This document shows positions 26,101-34,864 of a DNA stretch of 64,000 nt, in pieces. Origin of the DNA: Falsiroseomonas sp051433165 (GTDB taxonomy: Bacteria; Pseudomonadota; Alphaproteobacteria; Acetobacterales; Acetobacteraceae); contig NZ_JBHMFS010000001.1 of the NCBI RefSeq assembly GCF_051433165.1, forward strand, positions 434,001-498,000, written 5' to 3'. Position 1 is the first letter of the stretch; each line of letters opens with the position of its first letter. The notes below the pieces were generated by a model. That model made no database searches. It was given only the letters and a program-made list of their open reading frames with translations, and had not been told where the DNA came from. The position numbers were made by a program, and so were the translations under genes.

Positions 26101-27018
26101 ATGGCAGGCATCATCCGGCGGCGGCTTCTGGCGGCCCTTCCTCTGGCCCTCGCGGCCCCACATCTGGCGCGCGCGCAGGCGGCGCGGCCGGTGGTGGTTT
26201 CCTCCAAGATCGACACCGAGGGCGCCTTACTGGGCAATCTGATCCTGGTCGCCCTGGAACGCGCCAATATCCCGACCGAGGCGCGGCTTTCGCTCGGCCC
26301 GACGCGCATCGTCCGCACCGCGCTGGTGGCCGGTGAGATCGACCTCTATCCCGAATACACCGGCAACGGCGCCTTCTTCTTCCAGCAGCCGGAGGCGCCG
26401 GCCTGGCGCAGCGGCGACACGGCGTATGAGACGGTGGCGCGGCTGGACCTCGAGGCCAACAAGCTGGTCTGGCTGGCCCGCGCACCGGCCAACAACACCT
26501 GGGCCATTGCGGTCCGCGGCGACGTGGCGCGGGCAGAGAATCTTTCGACGATGGAGGAGTTCGGCCGCGCGGCGGGGGCCGGCAAGCTACGCCTCGCCGC
26601 CTCGGCAGAGTTCGTCGAAAGCCCGGCGGCGCTGGGCAGCTTCGAGCGTACCTACGGCTTCAGCTTCCCGCGCGACCGCATCGTGGTGCTGCCGGGCGGC
26701 GATACGGCGGTGACCATGCGCGCCGCGGCGCAGGGCATCTCGGGCGTCAATGCCGCCATGGTCTATGGCACGGATGGCGCGATCTCGGCGCTCAGCCTGG
26801 TGGTGATGCAGGACAACAAGGGCGCGCAGATTGTCTATGAGCCGGCGCCGGTGGTCCGCCAAGCGGTGCTGGAGGCGCATCCGGGCATCCGCGCCGCGCT
26901 GGCCCCGGTCTTCGCCTCCCTGACGCTGGAGACGCTGCAGCGCCTGAACGCCCGCGTGGCGGTGGAAGGCCAGGCGGCGGCGGCGGTGGCGCGGGCGCAT
27001 TTCGCCACGCTCGGCTGA
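26101..27018 (+). CDS. yehZ: Osmoprotectant/betaine-type ABC binding protein (YehZ/OsmF-like)
   Basis: A 305-residue periplasmic binding protein of the OpuAC-like family. It has a signal sequence (IIRRRLLAALPLALAAPHLA, cleavage near ARAQ), then VVVSSKIDTEGALLGNLILV. The segment VAGEIDLYPEYTGNGAFFF is the typical substrate-proximal region of YehZ/ProX-type proteins. I chose ATG 26101 (AGGACAGGA upstream) over an ATG 48 bases earlier. It is the first gene of binding protein, permease, ATPase, permease, matching the YehZYXW set. Betaine-like or other quaternary amine is the expected ligand, though family members vary. Confidence 0.85.
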   Translation: MAGIIRRRLLAALPLALAAPHLARAQAARPVVVSSKIDTEGALLGNLILVALERANIPTEARLSLGPTRIVRTALVAGEIDLYPEYTGNGAFFFQQPEAPAWRSGDTAYETVARLDLEANKLVWLARAPANNTWAIAVRGDVARAENLSTMEEFGRAAGAGKLRLAASAEFVESPAALGSFERTYGFSFPRDRIVVLPGGDTAVTMRAAAQGISGVNAAMVYGTDGAISALSLVVMQDNKGAQIVYEPAPVVRQAVLEAHPGIRAALAPVFASLTLETLQRLNARVAVEGQAAAAVARAHFATLG

Positions 27019-27028
27019 CGCGCGGCCG

Positions 27029-28153
27029 ATGCGCGCGGGGGAGGTGGGCCGCGCGCTGCTTTGGCTGGCGCTGCTGGCCGGCCTGCTGCTGCCCTGGCTG
27101 AGCGTTGCGCCGAACCGGCTGCTGCCGGGCGTCGACACAAGCGGTTTTCTTTCAATTGGCTGGGCAGCGGCGGTTGCCCTGCCCGGCTTGGCGCTGGCCG
27201 TGCCGCAGCGTGTGCCAGCCTGGGCCGGGGCGCTGGCCGCGCTGGCCGGCGTGGTGCTGCTGCTGGCCGCCACCGGTTGGGCCGCCGCCGCATCCCTGGA
27301 AGGGCTGGCCCCGGCCGCCCGCGCGGGCCTGGGCGGTGGGTTCTGGCTTGGGCTGGTTGCGGGCGCCGCGCTGGTGGCGGCGCGCGGCGCGGCGCTGCCG
27401 GGCGTGGGGCGGGCGGCGCTTGCGGCGACCGCCCTGATCGCCCTGTGGCTGCTCTGGCAGGCCGGGACCTTCGAGGCGCTGTCCCTGGTCGTGGAATACC
27501 GGGCGCGGGAGGCGGCGGTGCAGGCCGCGCTGCTGCGCCACCTGGCGCTGGCCGGCGCGGCGCTCGCGCTCGCCTTGCTGCTGGCGGTGCCGCTGGCCTG
27601 GGCCGGCTTCCGGCGGCCGGGCGCCGCGGGGCCGGTCGGCGCCACCCTCGGCGCGGTGCAGGTGGTGCCGGCCATCGCGCTGTTTGCCGCGCTGATCCCG
27701 CTGCTGGCCGGGCTGCTGGCGCTGTGGCCGGCGCTTCGCGGCCTGGGGCTGGGTGCCATTGGCCCGGCGCCGGCGGTGCTCGCCACCGCGGGCTACCTGG
27801 CGCTGCCGCTGTGGCGTTCGGTACTCGGTGGGCTGACGGCCGCCGACCCCGCCGCGGTGGCCGCTGCGCGTGCCATGGGCATGACGGAGGGCGGCATCAC
27901 GCGGGAGGTTCGGCTGCCGCTCGCGCTGCCGGTCTTTGCGGGGGGCCTGCGCGTGGCGGTGGTGCAGGCGATTGGGCTGGTGACGCTCGGCGGGCTGGTG
28001 GGGGCGGGGGGTCTCGGCGCGCTGGTGTTCGAGGGGCTGTCGCAATTCGCGACTGATCTGATGCTGCTCGGCGCCTTGCCGATCATGGCGCTGGCGCTGG
28101 CGGCGGATGCGCTGATCCGCGTGCTGGAACACCGGCTGGGGGGCAGCGCATGA
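27029..28153 (+). CDS. yehY: ABC transporter permease, YehY-like
   Basis: A 374-residue permease with extra N-terminal helices before the transport domain, as in YehY (about 385 residues). The permease core is near residues 170-370, with the EAA-type loop VAAARAMGMTEGGITREVRL and the following LALPVFAGGLRVAVVQAIGL helix. Composition is extremely Ala/Leu/Gly-rich. It begins 10 bases after the binding-protein stop and its last codons overlap the ATPase start (ATGA). Confidence 0.85.
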   Translation: MRAGEVGRALLWLALLAGLLLPWLSVAPNRLLPGVDTSGFLSIGWAAAVALPGLALAVPQRVPAWAGALAALAGVVLLLAATGWAAAASLEGLAPAARAGLGGGFWLGLVAGAALVAARGAALPGVGRAALAATALIALWLLWQAGTFEALSLVVEYRAREAAVQAALLRHLALAGAALALALLLAVPLAWAGFRRPGAAGPVGATLGAVQVVPAIALFAALIPLLAGLLALWPALRGLGLGAIGPAPAVLATAGYLALPLWRSVLGGLTAADPAAVAAARAMGMTEGGITREVRLPLALPVFAGGLRVAVVQAIGLVTLGGLVGAGGLGALVFEGLSQFATDLMLLGALPIMALALAADALIRVLEHRLGGSA

Positions 28154-29064
28154 TCCACTTCGAACAAGTCTCCGTCCGCTTCGGCGAGACCGAGGCGCTG
28201 TCCACCGTGGATCTCCAGGTGGCGGAGGGGGTGCTCTGTGCCCTGGTCGGACCCTCCGGCTCCGGCAAATCCACGCTGATGAAGCTGGTGAACCGCCTGG
28301 TGGAGCCGAGCGCCGGCCGCGTGCTGGTGCGCGGGGCCGATGTGGCGCGCCAGAATCCGGCGCGGCTCCGGCGGTCCATCGGCTATGTCATGCAATCCAC
28401 CGGGCTGTTCCCGCATCGCAGCGTCGCCGCCAATATCGGCACGGTGCCGCGTCTGCTGGGCTGGGACCGGGCACGGATTGCGGCTCGGGTGGCGGCGCTG
28501 CTGGAACTGGTGCAGCTCGACCCCGGCCTGGCGCAGCGCCTGCCGGGCGCGCTGTCCGGCGGCCAGGCGCAACGCGTGGGCCTGGCGCGCGCCTTGGCGG
28601 CGGACCCGGACATATTGCTGATGGATGAGCCATTTGGCGCCGTGGACCCCATCACCCGCCGTGACCTGCGGGCGGAACTGCGCCGCATCCATGCCGAAAC
28701 CGGCAAAACCATCCTGCTGGTGACGCATGATCCGGAGGAGGCGCTGGAACTGGCCAGCCAGGTGGTGGTGCTGCGCGACGGCGCGGTGGTGGCGGATGGC
28801 GCACCCGCCGCGCTGGTGGCGGAGGATGCGCCGGAATTCGCCCGCATTTTGCTCGGCGGCGGCCAGCCGGGCCTGCGTCGGCTGTCCCTGCTGCCGGCGG
28901 AAGTGGCGCGGGACGCGCGGCCCGCCCCCGCCGATGCGCCGGCCTTGGCGGCGGGAGCCACCCTGGCCGATGCGCTGTCCCGCATGGCCGAATCCGGCCG
29001 CACCGTGCTGGCGCTGGGCGATGGATCGCTGCGGCTGGAGGCCGTGCTGGCGCGCGGCCGATGA
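28150..29064 (+). CDS. yehX: ABC transporter ATP-binding protein, YehX/OpuAA-like
   Basis: A 304-residue ATPase. Walker A GPSGSGKST, Q-loop region VMQSTGLFPHRSV, signature LSGGQAQRVGLARAL, Walker B ILLMDEPFGAVDP and switch LVTHDPEEALELA are all intact. After the ATPase domain (to about residue 235) there is only about half of a CBS-like module (AALAAGATLADALSRMAES-type segment to the end). OpuAA/ProV relatives carry two CBS domains as ionic-strength sensors. The regulatory domain therefore looks reduced. Start and stop overlap both permease genes. Confidence 0.87.
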   Translation: MIHFEQVSVRFGETEALSTVDLQVAEGVLCALVGPSGSGKSTLMKLVNRLVEPSAGRVLVRGADVARQNPARLRRSIGYVMQSTGLFPHRSVAANIGTVPRLLGWDRARIAARVAALLELVQLDPGLAQRLPGALSGGQAQRVGLARALAADPDILLMDEPFGAVDPITRRDLRAELRRIHAETGKTILLVTHDPEEALELASQVVVLRDGAVVADGAPAALVAEDAPEFARILLGGGQPGLRRLSLLPAEVARDARPAPADAPALAAGATLADALSRMAESGRTVLALGDGSLRLEAVLARGR

Positions 29065-29792
29065 TGGCGCTGCTGCTGGCCGCTGGCCTGGCGCTGGTGG
29101 CGCTGCTGCCGGGCTGGTTCGGCGGCTTCCCGCCCGGCCGCCTGCTGGGGCTGGCCGCCGGCCATGCCGGGCTGGCGCTGGCCGGGGTGGTGCCGGCGGC
29201 GCTGCTCGGCTTGGCGCTGGGTGTGCTGGTGACACGGCCATCCGGCCGCGCGCTGCGCCCGGCGGCGGATGCCTTCGCCGCTGCCGCGCAGGCGGTGCCA
29301 CCGGTGGTGGCGGTGGCGCTGGCGGTGCCGGCCATGGGTTTCGGCTGGGGGCCGACCATCCTGGCGCTGCTGCTGTACGGCATCATGCCCGTGCTGCGCG
29401 CCACCGTCGCCGCGCTGGAGGCAGTGCCGCCGGAGGCACGGCTGGCCGCCCTGGCACTCGGCTACACCCCGGCAGGCGCCTTGCGGGAGGTGGAATTGCC
29501 GCTGGCCTGGCCCCTGGTGCTGGATGGATTGCGCGTGGCGCTGGTGCTGGCGGTGGCGACGGCCGCGGTCGGCGCGCTGGCCGGCGCTGCGACGCTCGGC
29601 ACGCCCATCGTGCTGGGGCTGCAGAACCAGAACCAGATCCTGGTGCTGCAAGGCGCGGCGGCCACCGCCTCCCTGGCTTTTGCGGCGGAGGGGCTGCTGC
29701 TGGCGCTGGCCGGCTATGTCGCGGCGCGGGGCGGCCGCAGCAGCGCCAGCCCGGCCAGCAGCGCGGGCAGCGCGCAGAGCAGGAAGCCGTAA
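29061..29792 (+). CDS. yehW: ABC transporter permease, YehW-like
   Basis: A 243-residue permease, the same length as YehW. The EAA-type loop reads ARLAALALGYTPAGALREVE, preceded by the helix GWGPTILALLLYGIMPVLRA and followed by LVLDGLRVALVLAVATAAVG. The last ~25 residues (GGRSSASPASSAGSAQSRKP) are low-complexity and are encoded over the 3' end of the convergent MFS gene, overlapping it by 79 bases. They look like read-through into antisense of that gene after loss of an earlier stop. It completes the YehZYXW-type importer. Confidence 0.85.
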   Translation: MMALLLAAGLALVALLPGWFGGFPPGRLLGLAAGHAGLALAGVVPAALLGLALGVLVTRPSGRALRPAADAFAAAAQAVPPVVAVALAVPAMGFGWGPTILALLLYGIMPVLRATVAALEAVPPEARLAALALGYTPAGALREVELPLAWPLVLDGLRVALVLAVATAAVGALAGAATLGTPIVLGLQNQNQILVLQGAAATASLAFAAEGLLLALAGYVAARGGRSSASPASSAGSAQSRKP

Positions 29793-30913
29793 TCATAGCG
29801 CCCGGTCAGCCAGAGTACCGCGGCGAAGACCAGCGGCATCAGCAGCGCGCCCAACTGGCCAAAGGACAGCACGCCGCCGGTGGCCGCGCCGCGCATCCCC
29901 TCCGGCGCCAGCCGCGCCGCCTCCGCCAGCAGCACGCCGTTCCAGGACAGGGCGGTGAGGCTCAGTCCCGCGCCGACCAGGCCGAGCAGCGGCAGCGGCC
30001 AGCCTGGCCCCGACAGGCCCGCGAGTACGGCGCTGGCCGCCATGCCGATGGCCAGCGCCCCCATCACCACACGGGGCGCCGCCATGCCGCTGCCGATCCA
30101 GCCCCACAGGATGCGTCCGGGTATCGCAATCAGCGTCGCGATCGAGAAGACGAAGCCGGCCACCGCCAATGGATGGCCAAGCGCGGTCAGATAGACCACG
30201 AAATAGGCCATGAAGACGGTTTGAATTCCGTTGAAGACGAAGCAGGCCAGCGAGAGGTTGAACAGGTCCCGGCTGCGGACAACCACGGCCAGGGTGGTGT
30301 GGAAGTCGGAAAGCCGAAAGCTGCGCCCTGGCACGCGGTCCGCATCGAATTCCGCCCGCAGCGGCTGCAACAGCACCGCCAGCACGACGCAGGCCCCGGC
30401 CGAGGCCAGCATCGCGCCTCGCCAGCCCCACCAGCCCGTCAGCAGCGGCCCCAGAAGCCCGCCGAGCAGCAGCCCCGCCGGCACCGCCGTCTGCTTGATG
30501 GAAAACACCAGCGGCGCGTAGCGCGGCGGCGAATAGCGCCCGAGCAGATGCGAGCTGGCCGGCGTGGACACCGCCGCACCCCCCGCCCCGATAACCGCTG
30601 ACAGAGCAAAGAAACCGAGCGGCCCGACACAGGCCAGCACCAGCCCCACTGCCAGCATCAGCAGCGCCACCTGGCTGACCCGCAACGCCCCGTGCCGGAT
30701 GATGAAGCTGCCGCAGCCAAGCTGGAAGCCCAACGAGGCCAGCGCCCCCAGCCCGACATAAACGCCCAGCCAGGCCGGATCGAGCCGCAAATCATCCAGG
30801 ATCGCCGGGGCGATGATGGAAGGCAGGTTGCGACCGAGCGCCGCGAAGGTCTGCTGGAGGAACATGGCGCCGAGCGCGATCAGCAGCAGGTTCATTCTCT
30901 GGCTGCGCTGCAT
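29714..30913 (-). CDS. MFS transporter
   Basis: A 12-helix major facilitator of about 399 residues. Opening helix NLLLIALGAMFLQQTFAALG, the loop between helices 2 and 3, the helix-5 region PLVFSIKQTAVPAGLLLGGL and the mid-protein loop with DFHTTLAVVVRSRDLF fit the cyanate/nitrate-type or general MFS pattern. Start is uncertain: ATG 30913 follows an AGGGGCAGG stretch closely, while ATGs at 30949 and 30895 are also open. Substrate is not deducible. It lies downstream of the NMT1-like and Bug receptor genes on the same strand and overlaps the convergent permease gene at its 3' end. Confidence 0.85.
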   Translation of the reverse strand: MQRSQRMNLLLIALGAMFLQQTFAALGRNLPSIIAPAILDDLRLDPAWLGVYVGLGALASLGFQLGCGSFIIRHGALRVSQVALLMLAVGLVLACVGPLGFFALSAVIGAGGAAVSTPASSHLLGRYSPPRYAPLVFSIKQTAVPAGLLLGGLLGPLLTGWWGWRGAMLASAGACVVLAVLLQPLRAEFDADRVPGRSFRLSDFHTTLAVVVRSRDLFNLSLACFVFNGIQTVFMAYFVVYLTALGHPLAVAGFVFSIATLIAIPGRILWGWIGSGMAAPRVVMGALAIGMAASAVLAGLSGPGWPLPLLGLVGAGLSLTALSWNGVLLAEAARLAPEGMRGAATGGVLSFGQLGALLMPLVFAAVLWLTGRYDYGFLLCALPALLAGLALLRPPRAAT

Positions 30914-31009
30914 CCTGCCCCTGCCTGATTCCGGACGCATCATTTCCAACCGGGCGGGAAATGTGAAGCCACGCAGAGGGAGGGGCAGACCCCCCGCGGG
31001 CGCGCAGGC

Positions 31010-31912
31010 TCAGCCGGGGCCGACGAGATCCAGCGAGGAGTCGATGCAGCTATCATAGCCCGGGTGGTGGCTCATGGCGCCGGAGGACACCATGGCGGCC
31101 GCGAGCCCATCCAGCGCCGCCCGTGGCAGATGCGTGGTGTTGGCCCAGAGGCCGAGGCCCTGGTAGCGGCCGATGCCGCGCATCAGGTGGTCCGCCGGCA
31201 TGTCGGCGAAGCGCGGCGCCAGCACGGTGGCGATCTCGGCCGGCGTGGCACCCCTTATCCAGTCCAGCGCCGCGCCCAGGCCGCGCACCACGGCCGCGAA
31301 GGCCGCGTGCTTCTCCGCGATGCGGGGCGTGACGGCATAGAGCGCGGAATAGGCGGTGGGGCCGCGATCCGCCGCGGCATACCAGACCGCAGCGCCCGCA
31401 TCCTCCAGCGCCGCCGCGAAGGGCTCGAACAGCATCACCGCATCGACGCGCCCTTCGAGCAAGGCAGCCGCACCCTCCGGCATCGGCATACGGACATGGC
31501 CGGCGCAGGTGGTAGGGTCCACGCCCGCCAGGCGCAGATCATGCATCAGGCACCACCAGGGCGTCGGCACCTCGGAGGGAATGGCGACGCGCATCTTCGC
31601 GAGGTCCGCCATCTGGAAGCCGGGCCGCGCGCCCATGCCGAGCAGCAGGAAGGGGTCGCGCATCACCGCGGCGCCGAAGCTGCGCAGCGTGCTGGACGCA
31701 TCGCGGCTGCGTTCCAGCATCGGCCGCATCGGGCCGCTCCAGGCCAGATCCGCGCTGCCATCCAGCAACCGCCCCGCCGCCGCATCCGGCGTACCGGCGG
31801 TCTCCAGATGCATCTGGATCCCCTGGTCGATGAAGCAGCCGCGCTCCAGCGCGACATAGTAGGGGGCGTAGAAAACGGCGCGGAATGGTTCGACCAGGAC
31901 CAGCGTTTCCAT
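31010..31912 (-). CDS. NMT1/THI5-like (ABC) substrate-binding protein
   Basis: A 300-residue protein with the fold signatures of NMT1/SsuA-type receptors: VEPFRAVFYAPYYVALERGC followed by FIDQGIQMHLE, DGSADLAWSGPMRPM and the later LLEGRVDAVMLFEPFAAAL. No signal peptide is visible, so it is either cytosolic or exported by another route. Family members bind thiamine pyrimidines, sulfonates, nitrate or aromatic acids, or act as pyrimidine synthases in yeast. No ATPase or permease is adjacent. It sits 6 bases after the Bug receptor gene stop, suggesting one transcript. It could also be a soluble enzyme of the related decarboxylase group. Confidence 0.78.
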   Translation of the reverse strand: METLVLVEPFRAVFYAPYYVALERGCFIDQGIQMHLETAGTPDAAAGRLLDGSADLAWSGPMRPMLERSRDASSTLRSFGAAVMRDPFLLLGMGARPGFQMADLAKMRVAIPSEVPTPWWCLMHDLRLAGVDPTTCAGHVRMPMPEGAAALLEGRVDAVMLFEPFAAALEDAGAAVWYAAADRGPTAYSALYAVTPRIAEKHAAFAAVVRGLGAALDWIRGATPAEIATVLAPRFADMPADHLMRGIGRYQGLGLWANTTHLPRAALDGLAAAMVSSGAMSHHPGYDSCIDSSLDLVGPG

Positions 31913-31918
31913 GTCCGC

Positions 31919-32896
31919 TCAGCCCGCCGTCGCGCCGGTGCGTTCAAGGATCGGCAGCCACTTGGCCGATTCCGCCGCAAGGAAGCTGCGCGCCGCGGCG
32001 CTGTCGCCCGGCATCGGATCCACGCCGCGCGCGGTGAAGGAGGCCTGGACGGCGGGGTCCGCCAGCACCTTCAGCAGCGCGGTGGACAGCGTCTCCACGA
32101 TCGGCGCCGGCGTGCCGGTCGGCGCATACAGCGCCTGGAAGGAGGAAGCACGATAACCCGTGACGCCTGCCTCCGCGAAGGTCGGCAGATCGGGCAGGAT
32201 CTTCGACCGGCGGGTGGTGGTGACGGCGACGGCGCGCGCCTTGCCATCCGCGACGAAGGGCGCGAGCAGCGTCTGGCTGTCGATCATCATGTCGATGCGC
32301 CCGGCGATGAAATCCGTCACCGCCGCCGGCGTGCCGCGATAGGTGACCACGGTGAAATCGACACCCGCCAGGCTTTTCAGCAATTCCCCCGCGAGGTGGG
32401 AGGCGGCGCCGATGCCGGTGGTCGCGAAGGTGGCCTGGCCGCGCTTTTCCCGCAGCCAGGACAGCAGCGTCGGCACATCCTGAACCGGAACGGAGGGATG
32501 CACGCAGGCCAGGAAGCTCTGGTCGCCGACGAGACCGATGGGCGTGAAATCCGCCACGCTGTCGAAGCCGGCTTCCTTGTACAGCGCCGGGATCACCGAC
32601 TGCGCCGCGCCATTCAGCAGCAGGGTGTAGCCATCAGGCCGCGCCCGCGCCACGGTGCGCGCGCCGATGGTGGACCCCGCGCCGGGCTGATTCTCGATGA
32701 CGAAGGGCTGGCTGAGCTCGCGCGCCAGCGGCTCGCTCACCAGGCGGCCCACGACATCGATGATGCCACCGGCCGCGAAGGGTACGACGACGCGCACCGG
32801 CCGGTCCGGATAGCGCGGCTGCGCCCGCAGCGTGGCGGGGGAGAAGAGAGGCAGGGCTGCGGCTGCGGCGAGCAGTTTTCGGCGGCTGGTCAGCAT
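31919..32896 (-). CDS. Bug-family tripartite tricarboxylate receptor
   Basis: A 325-residue periplasmic receptor. Its Tat-like signal is TSRRKLLAAAAALPLF with cleavage near LRAQ. Bug signatures are YPDRPVRVVVPFAAGG, VIENQPGAGSTIGARTVARA, PDGYTLLLNG and the ATTGIGAASHLAGELLKS segment. Such receptors bind carboxylated compounds and pass them to TctA/TctB membrane proteins, which are not encoded in this window. It diverges from the gamma-glutamyltransferase gene and leads the NMT1-like and MFS genes. Confidence 0.9.
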   Translation of the reverse strand: MLTSRRKLLAAAAALPLFSPATLRAQPRYPDRPVRVVVPFAAGGIIDVVGRLVSEPLARELSQPFVIENQPGAGSTIGARTVARARPDGYTLLLNGAAQSVIPALYKEAGFDSVADFTPIGLVGDQSFLACVHPSVPVQDVPTLLSWLREKRGQATFATTGIGAASHLAGELLKSLAGVDFTVVTYRGTPAAVTDFIAGRIDMMIDSQTLLAPFVADGKARAVAVTTTRRSKILPDLPTFAEAGVTGYRASSFQALYAPTGTPAPIVETLSTALLKVLADPAVQASFTARGVDPMPGDSAAARSFLAAESAKWLPILERTGATAG

Positions 32897-33003
32897 GGGC
32901 TGCGTCCTTCGCTTCGACTGGCTCGGATGAAACCAGCGTCGGCCGAGACTGTCAAAGATCGCGGTTGCGGTGCAGGCTGGCGCGGCAGGAAAAAGGGCGC
33001 GAC

Positions 33004-34617
33004 ATGGACAGCATCAAGGGCCTGGTGGTCTGCCCGCAGCCTCGCGCGGCGGATGCGGGGGCGGAGGTGCTACGGCGTGGCGGCAATGCCTTCGATGCGG
33101 CGCTCGCCACCGCCTTCTGCCAGATGGTGCAGGACCCCTTCATGTGCGGCCTGGGCGGCATGGGCACGCTACAATTCCTGGACGCGCGCAGCGGCCGCCA
33201 CGGCATGATCGACTTCCACGCCCGCGCCGGCGCGAAGGTAACGCCCGAGATGTGGGCGGGCGAGAGCCAGGGCCGGTCCGAGATCTCCGGCTACGCGTTG
33301 TTCGAGGATTTCCGGGCCGAACTCGGCTACCGCGCGATCATGACCCCCGGCACCGTCGCCGGCCTCGCCCGCTTCCATGAGACGCTGTGCAGCCAGGACT
33401 GGTCAGAGCTTCTGGCGCCCGCCATCCGCATGGCGCGGGAGGGTGTGGTGGTGACGCCCTTCTACCAAGAATTTCTGGCCCGCACGCCGCAGCCCGGCCT
33501 GCCGAGCGGGTTGCGCCGCGTTTCCACCACGCCAGCCTGCGCGGCGCTGTACCTCGATGCCCAGGGCGCGCTGCACAAGGTGGGCGATACGCTGCGCCAG
33601 CCGGAGATGGCCGACAGCATGGAACGCCTCGCGCGACATGGCGCGGCCGATTTCTACCATGGCGAAACCGCCGGCCGCATCGCCGAGGATTTTGCCCGAA
33701 ATGGCGCCTTCGTAACCGCGGCGGATCTGGCGGGGTACGAAGTGCGGGAGGTGCAGCCGGTGATCGGCAGCTATCGCGGCTATGGCATCGCCGCCAATCC
33801 GCCGCCCGGTTCCGGCGCCGTGCTGATCGAAATGCTGAACATCCTGGAGCAGTTCGATTTCGCCGGTGTGCAGCCGGGCAGCGCGCGGCATCTGGACCTG
33901 GTCGCCCGCGCCATGGCGGCGGCGCATGAGGACCGGGAGAATTGGCTGGCCGACCCGGATTTCGTCGATGTGCCGGTGGAGGAGATGATCTCCAAGACAC
34001 GCGCCGCCGATTGGGCCGCGCGCATCCGGGGTGGCTGGCTGCCGGGCGGGCGCATCGCGGCGCCACCCTCCTGCACCACCCATGTCTCGGCCTGGGATGC
34101 GGCGGGCAATTGCGTGTCGCTGACCCATACGCTGGGCACCGGGGCGGGGGTGGTGACGCCGGGGCTGGGCTTCAACTGGAACAACGCGATGAAGCTGTTC
34201 GACATGCGGCCGGGCCGCCCGAACAGCATGGCGCCGGGCAAGGCGCGCACCACCGGCATGGTGCCGACCATCGTCACCAAGGATGGCGCGCCCTGGATGA
34301 TCGTCGGCGCGCCGGGCGGCAGCGTCATCATCTCCGCCGTGCTGACCACCATCGTCAACGCCGTGGATTTCGGCATGGGGGCGGTGGAGGCCGTGTCATT
34401 CCCGCGCATCCATTGCGAGGGCGGCCCGGTATTCTGCGAAGCGCGCGTGCAGGGCGATGTGGTGCAGGCGCTGCGCGAGCTGGGCCATGAGGTGCGGCAC
34501 TCGCCGCTGTCCTACGACCCGGGGATGAGCCGCGCGCACGCCATTCTATTGCGCGACGGTAAGCCCGCCGGCGGCGCTGATCCGCGCGGTGGCGGTGGCG
34601 TCGCGGTGGCCTGGTAG
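33004..34617 (+). CDS. ggt: Gamma-glutamyltransferase (Ntn-hydrolase)
   Basis: A 537-residue protein of the gamma-glutamyltranspeptidase family. The large-subunit opening is VVCPQPRAADAGAEVLRRGG, then NAFDAAL. The autoprocessing/nucleophile site is SCTTHVSAWDAAGNCVSLTH, with the Thr after Cys as the expected catalytic residue. GAPGGSVIISAVL is the downstream oxyanion loop. No signal peptide is seen, unlike E. coli Ggt, so it may act in the cytosol, as some relatives (for example cephalosporin acylase-like or gamma-glutamyl amine hydrolases) do. ATG 33004 has GGAAAAAGGG upstream. It could work with the HyuAB (oxoprolinase-like) genes nearby, an inference only. Confidence 0.87.
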   Translation: MDSIKGLVVCPQPRAADAGAEVLRRGGNAFDAALATAFCQMVQDPFMCGLGGMGTLQFLDARSGRHGMIDFHARAGAKVTPEMWAGESQGRSEISGYALFEDFRAELGYRAIMTPGTVAGLARFHETLCSQDWSELLAPAIRMAREGVVVTPFYQEFLARTPQPGLPSGLRRVSTTPACAALYLDAQGALHKVGDTLRQPEMADSMERLARHGAADFYHGETAGRIAEDFARNGAFVTAADLAGYEVREVQPVIGSYRGYGIAANPPPGSGAVLIEMLNILEQFDFAGVQPGSARHLDLVARAMAAAHEDRENWLADPDFVDVPVEEMISKTRAADWAARIRGGWLPGGRIAAPPSCTTHVSAWDAAGNCVSLTHTLGTGAGVVTPGLGFNWNNAMKLFDMRPGRPNSMAPGKARTTGMVPTIVTKDGAPWMIVGAPGGSVIISAVLTTIVNAVDFGMGAVEAVSFPRIHCEGGPVFCEARVQGDVVQALRELGHEVRHSPLSYDPGMSRAHAILLRDGKPAGGADPRGGGGVAVAW

Positions 34618-34619
34618 CG

Positions 34620-34814
34620 TCAGGCGCGAGGCGTGCCCTGCTGGCGCCGCAGCGGTTCCAGCCTTCGCTCGGGCTCCTGCGCCAGTTTCCGGCATTCTTC
34701 GGCAGTGCCTTGCATCTGTGGCTGCTGCTGGTGCCACAGGTCGCGCAGGGCCGCGCGCGTGTCGGCCCCGCGGGTGACGGAAGCGATGCGCCGCTGAAGG
34801 TCATTCACGTACAT
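34620..34814 (-). CDS. Small unrecognised protein (64 residues)
   Basis: A short gene of 64 codons beginning MYVNDLQRRIASVTRGADTR and ending at TGA 34620. The evidence for translation is a consensus GGAGG 5 bases before the ATG at 34814 and a soluble, helix-prone composition with a central Gln/Trp patch (DLWHQQQPQMQGT), unlike the arginine/proline-rich non-coding frames around it. No family is recognised. It is the last gene of the minus-strand run headed by the GntR regulator, 50 bases after the ketopantoate-reductase-like gene, and converges on the ggt gene with a 2-base gap. Confidence 0.6.
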   Translation of the reverse strand: MYVNDLQRRIASVTRGADTRAALRDLWHQQQPQMQGTAEECRKLAQEPERRLEPLRRQQGTPRA

Positions 34815-34864
34815 GCGTTCCTCCATTCAGACGTCAGCGCCATCAACAAGACATGCGAGGTGCC

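Noticed and set aside
23767..26163. Very long antisense open frame opposite hyuB and a binding-protein gene
   Set aside because: His/Arg/Gln-rich composition without motifs; typical of antisense frames in GC-rich genes, while the sense strand encodes clear families.
30941..30963. CATTTCC/GGAAATG hairpin between the NMT1-like and MFS genes
   Set aside because: Seven-base stem with a 9-base loop containing a possible start codon; could be chance.
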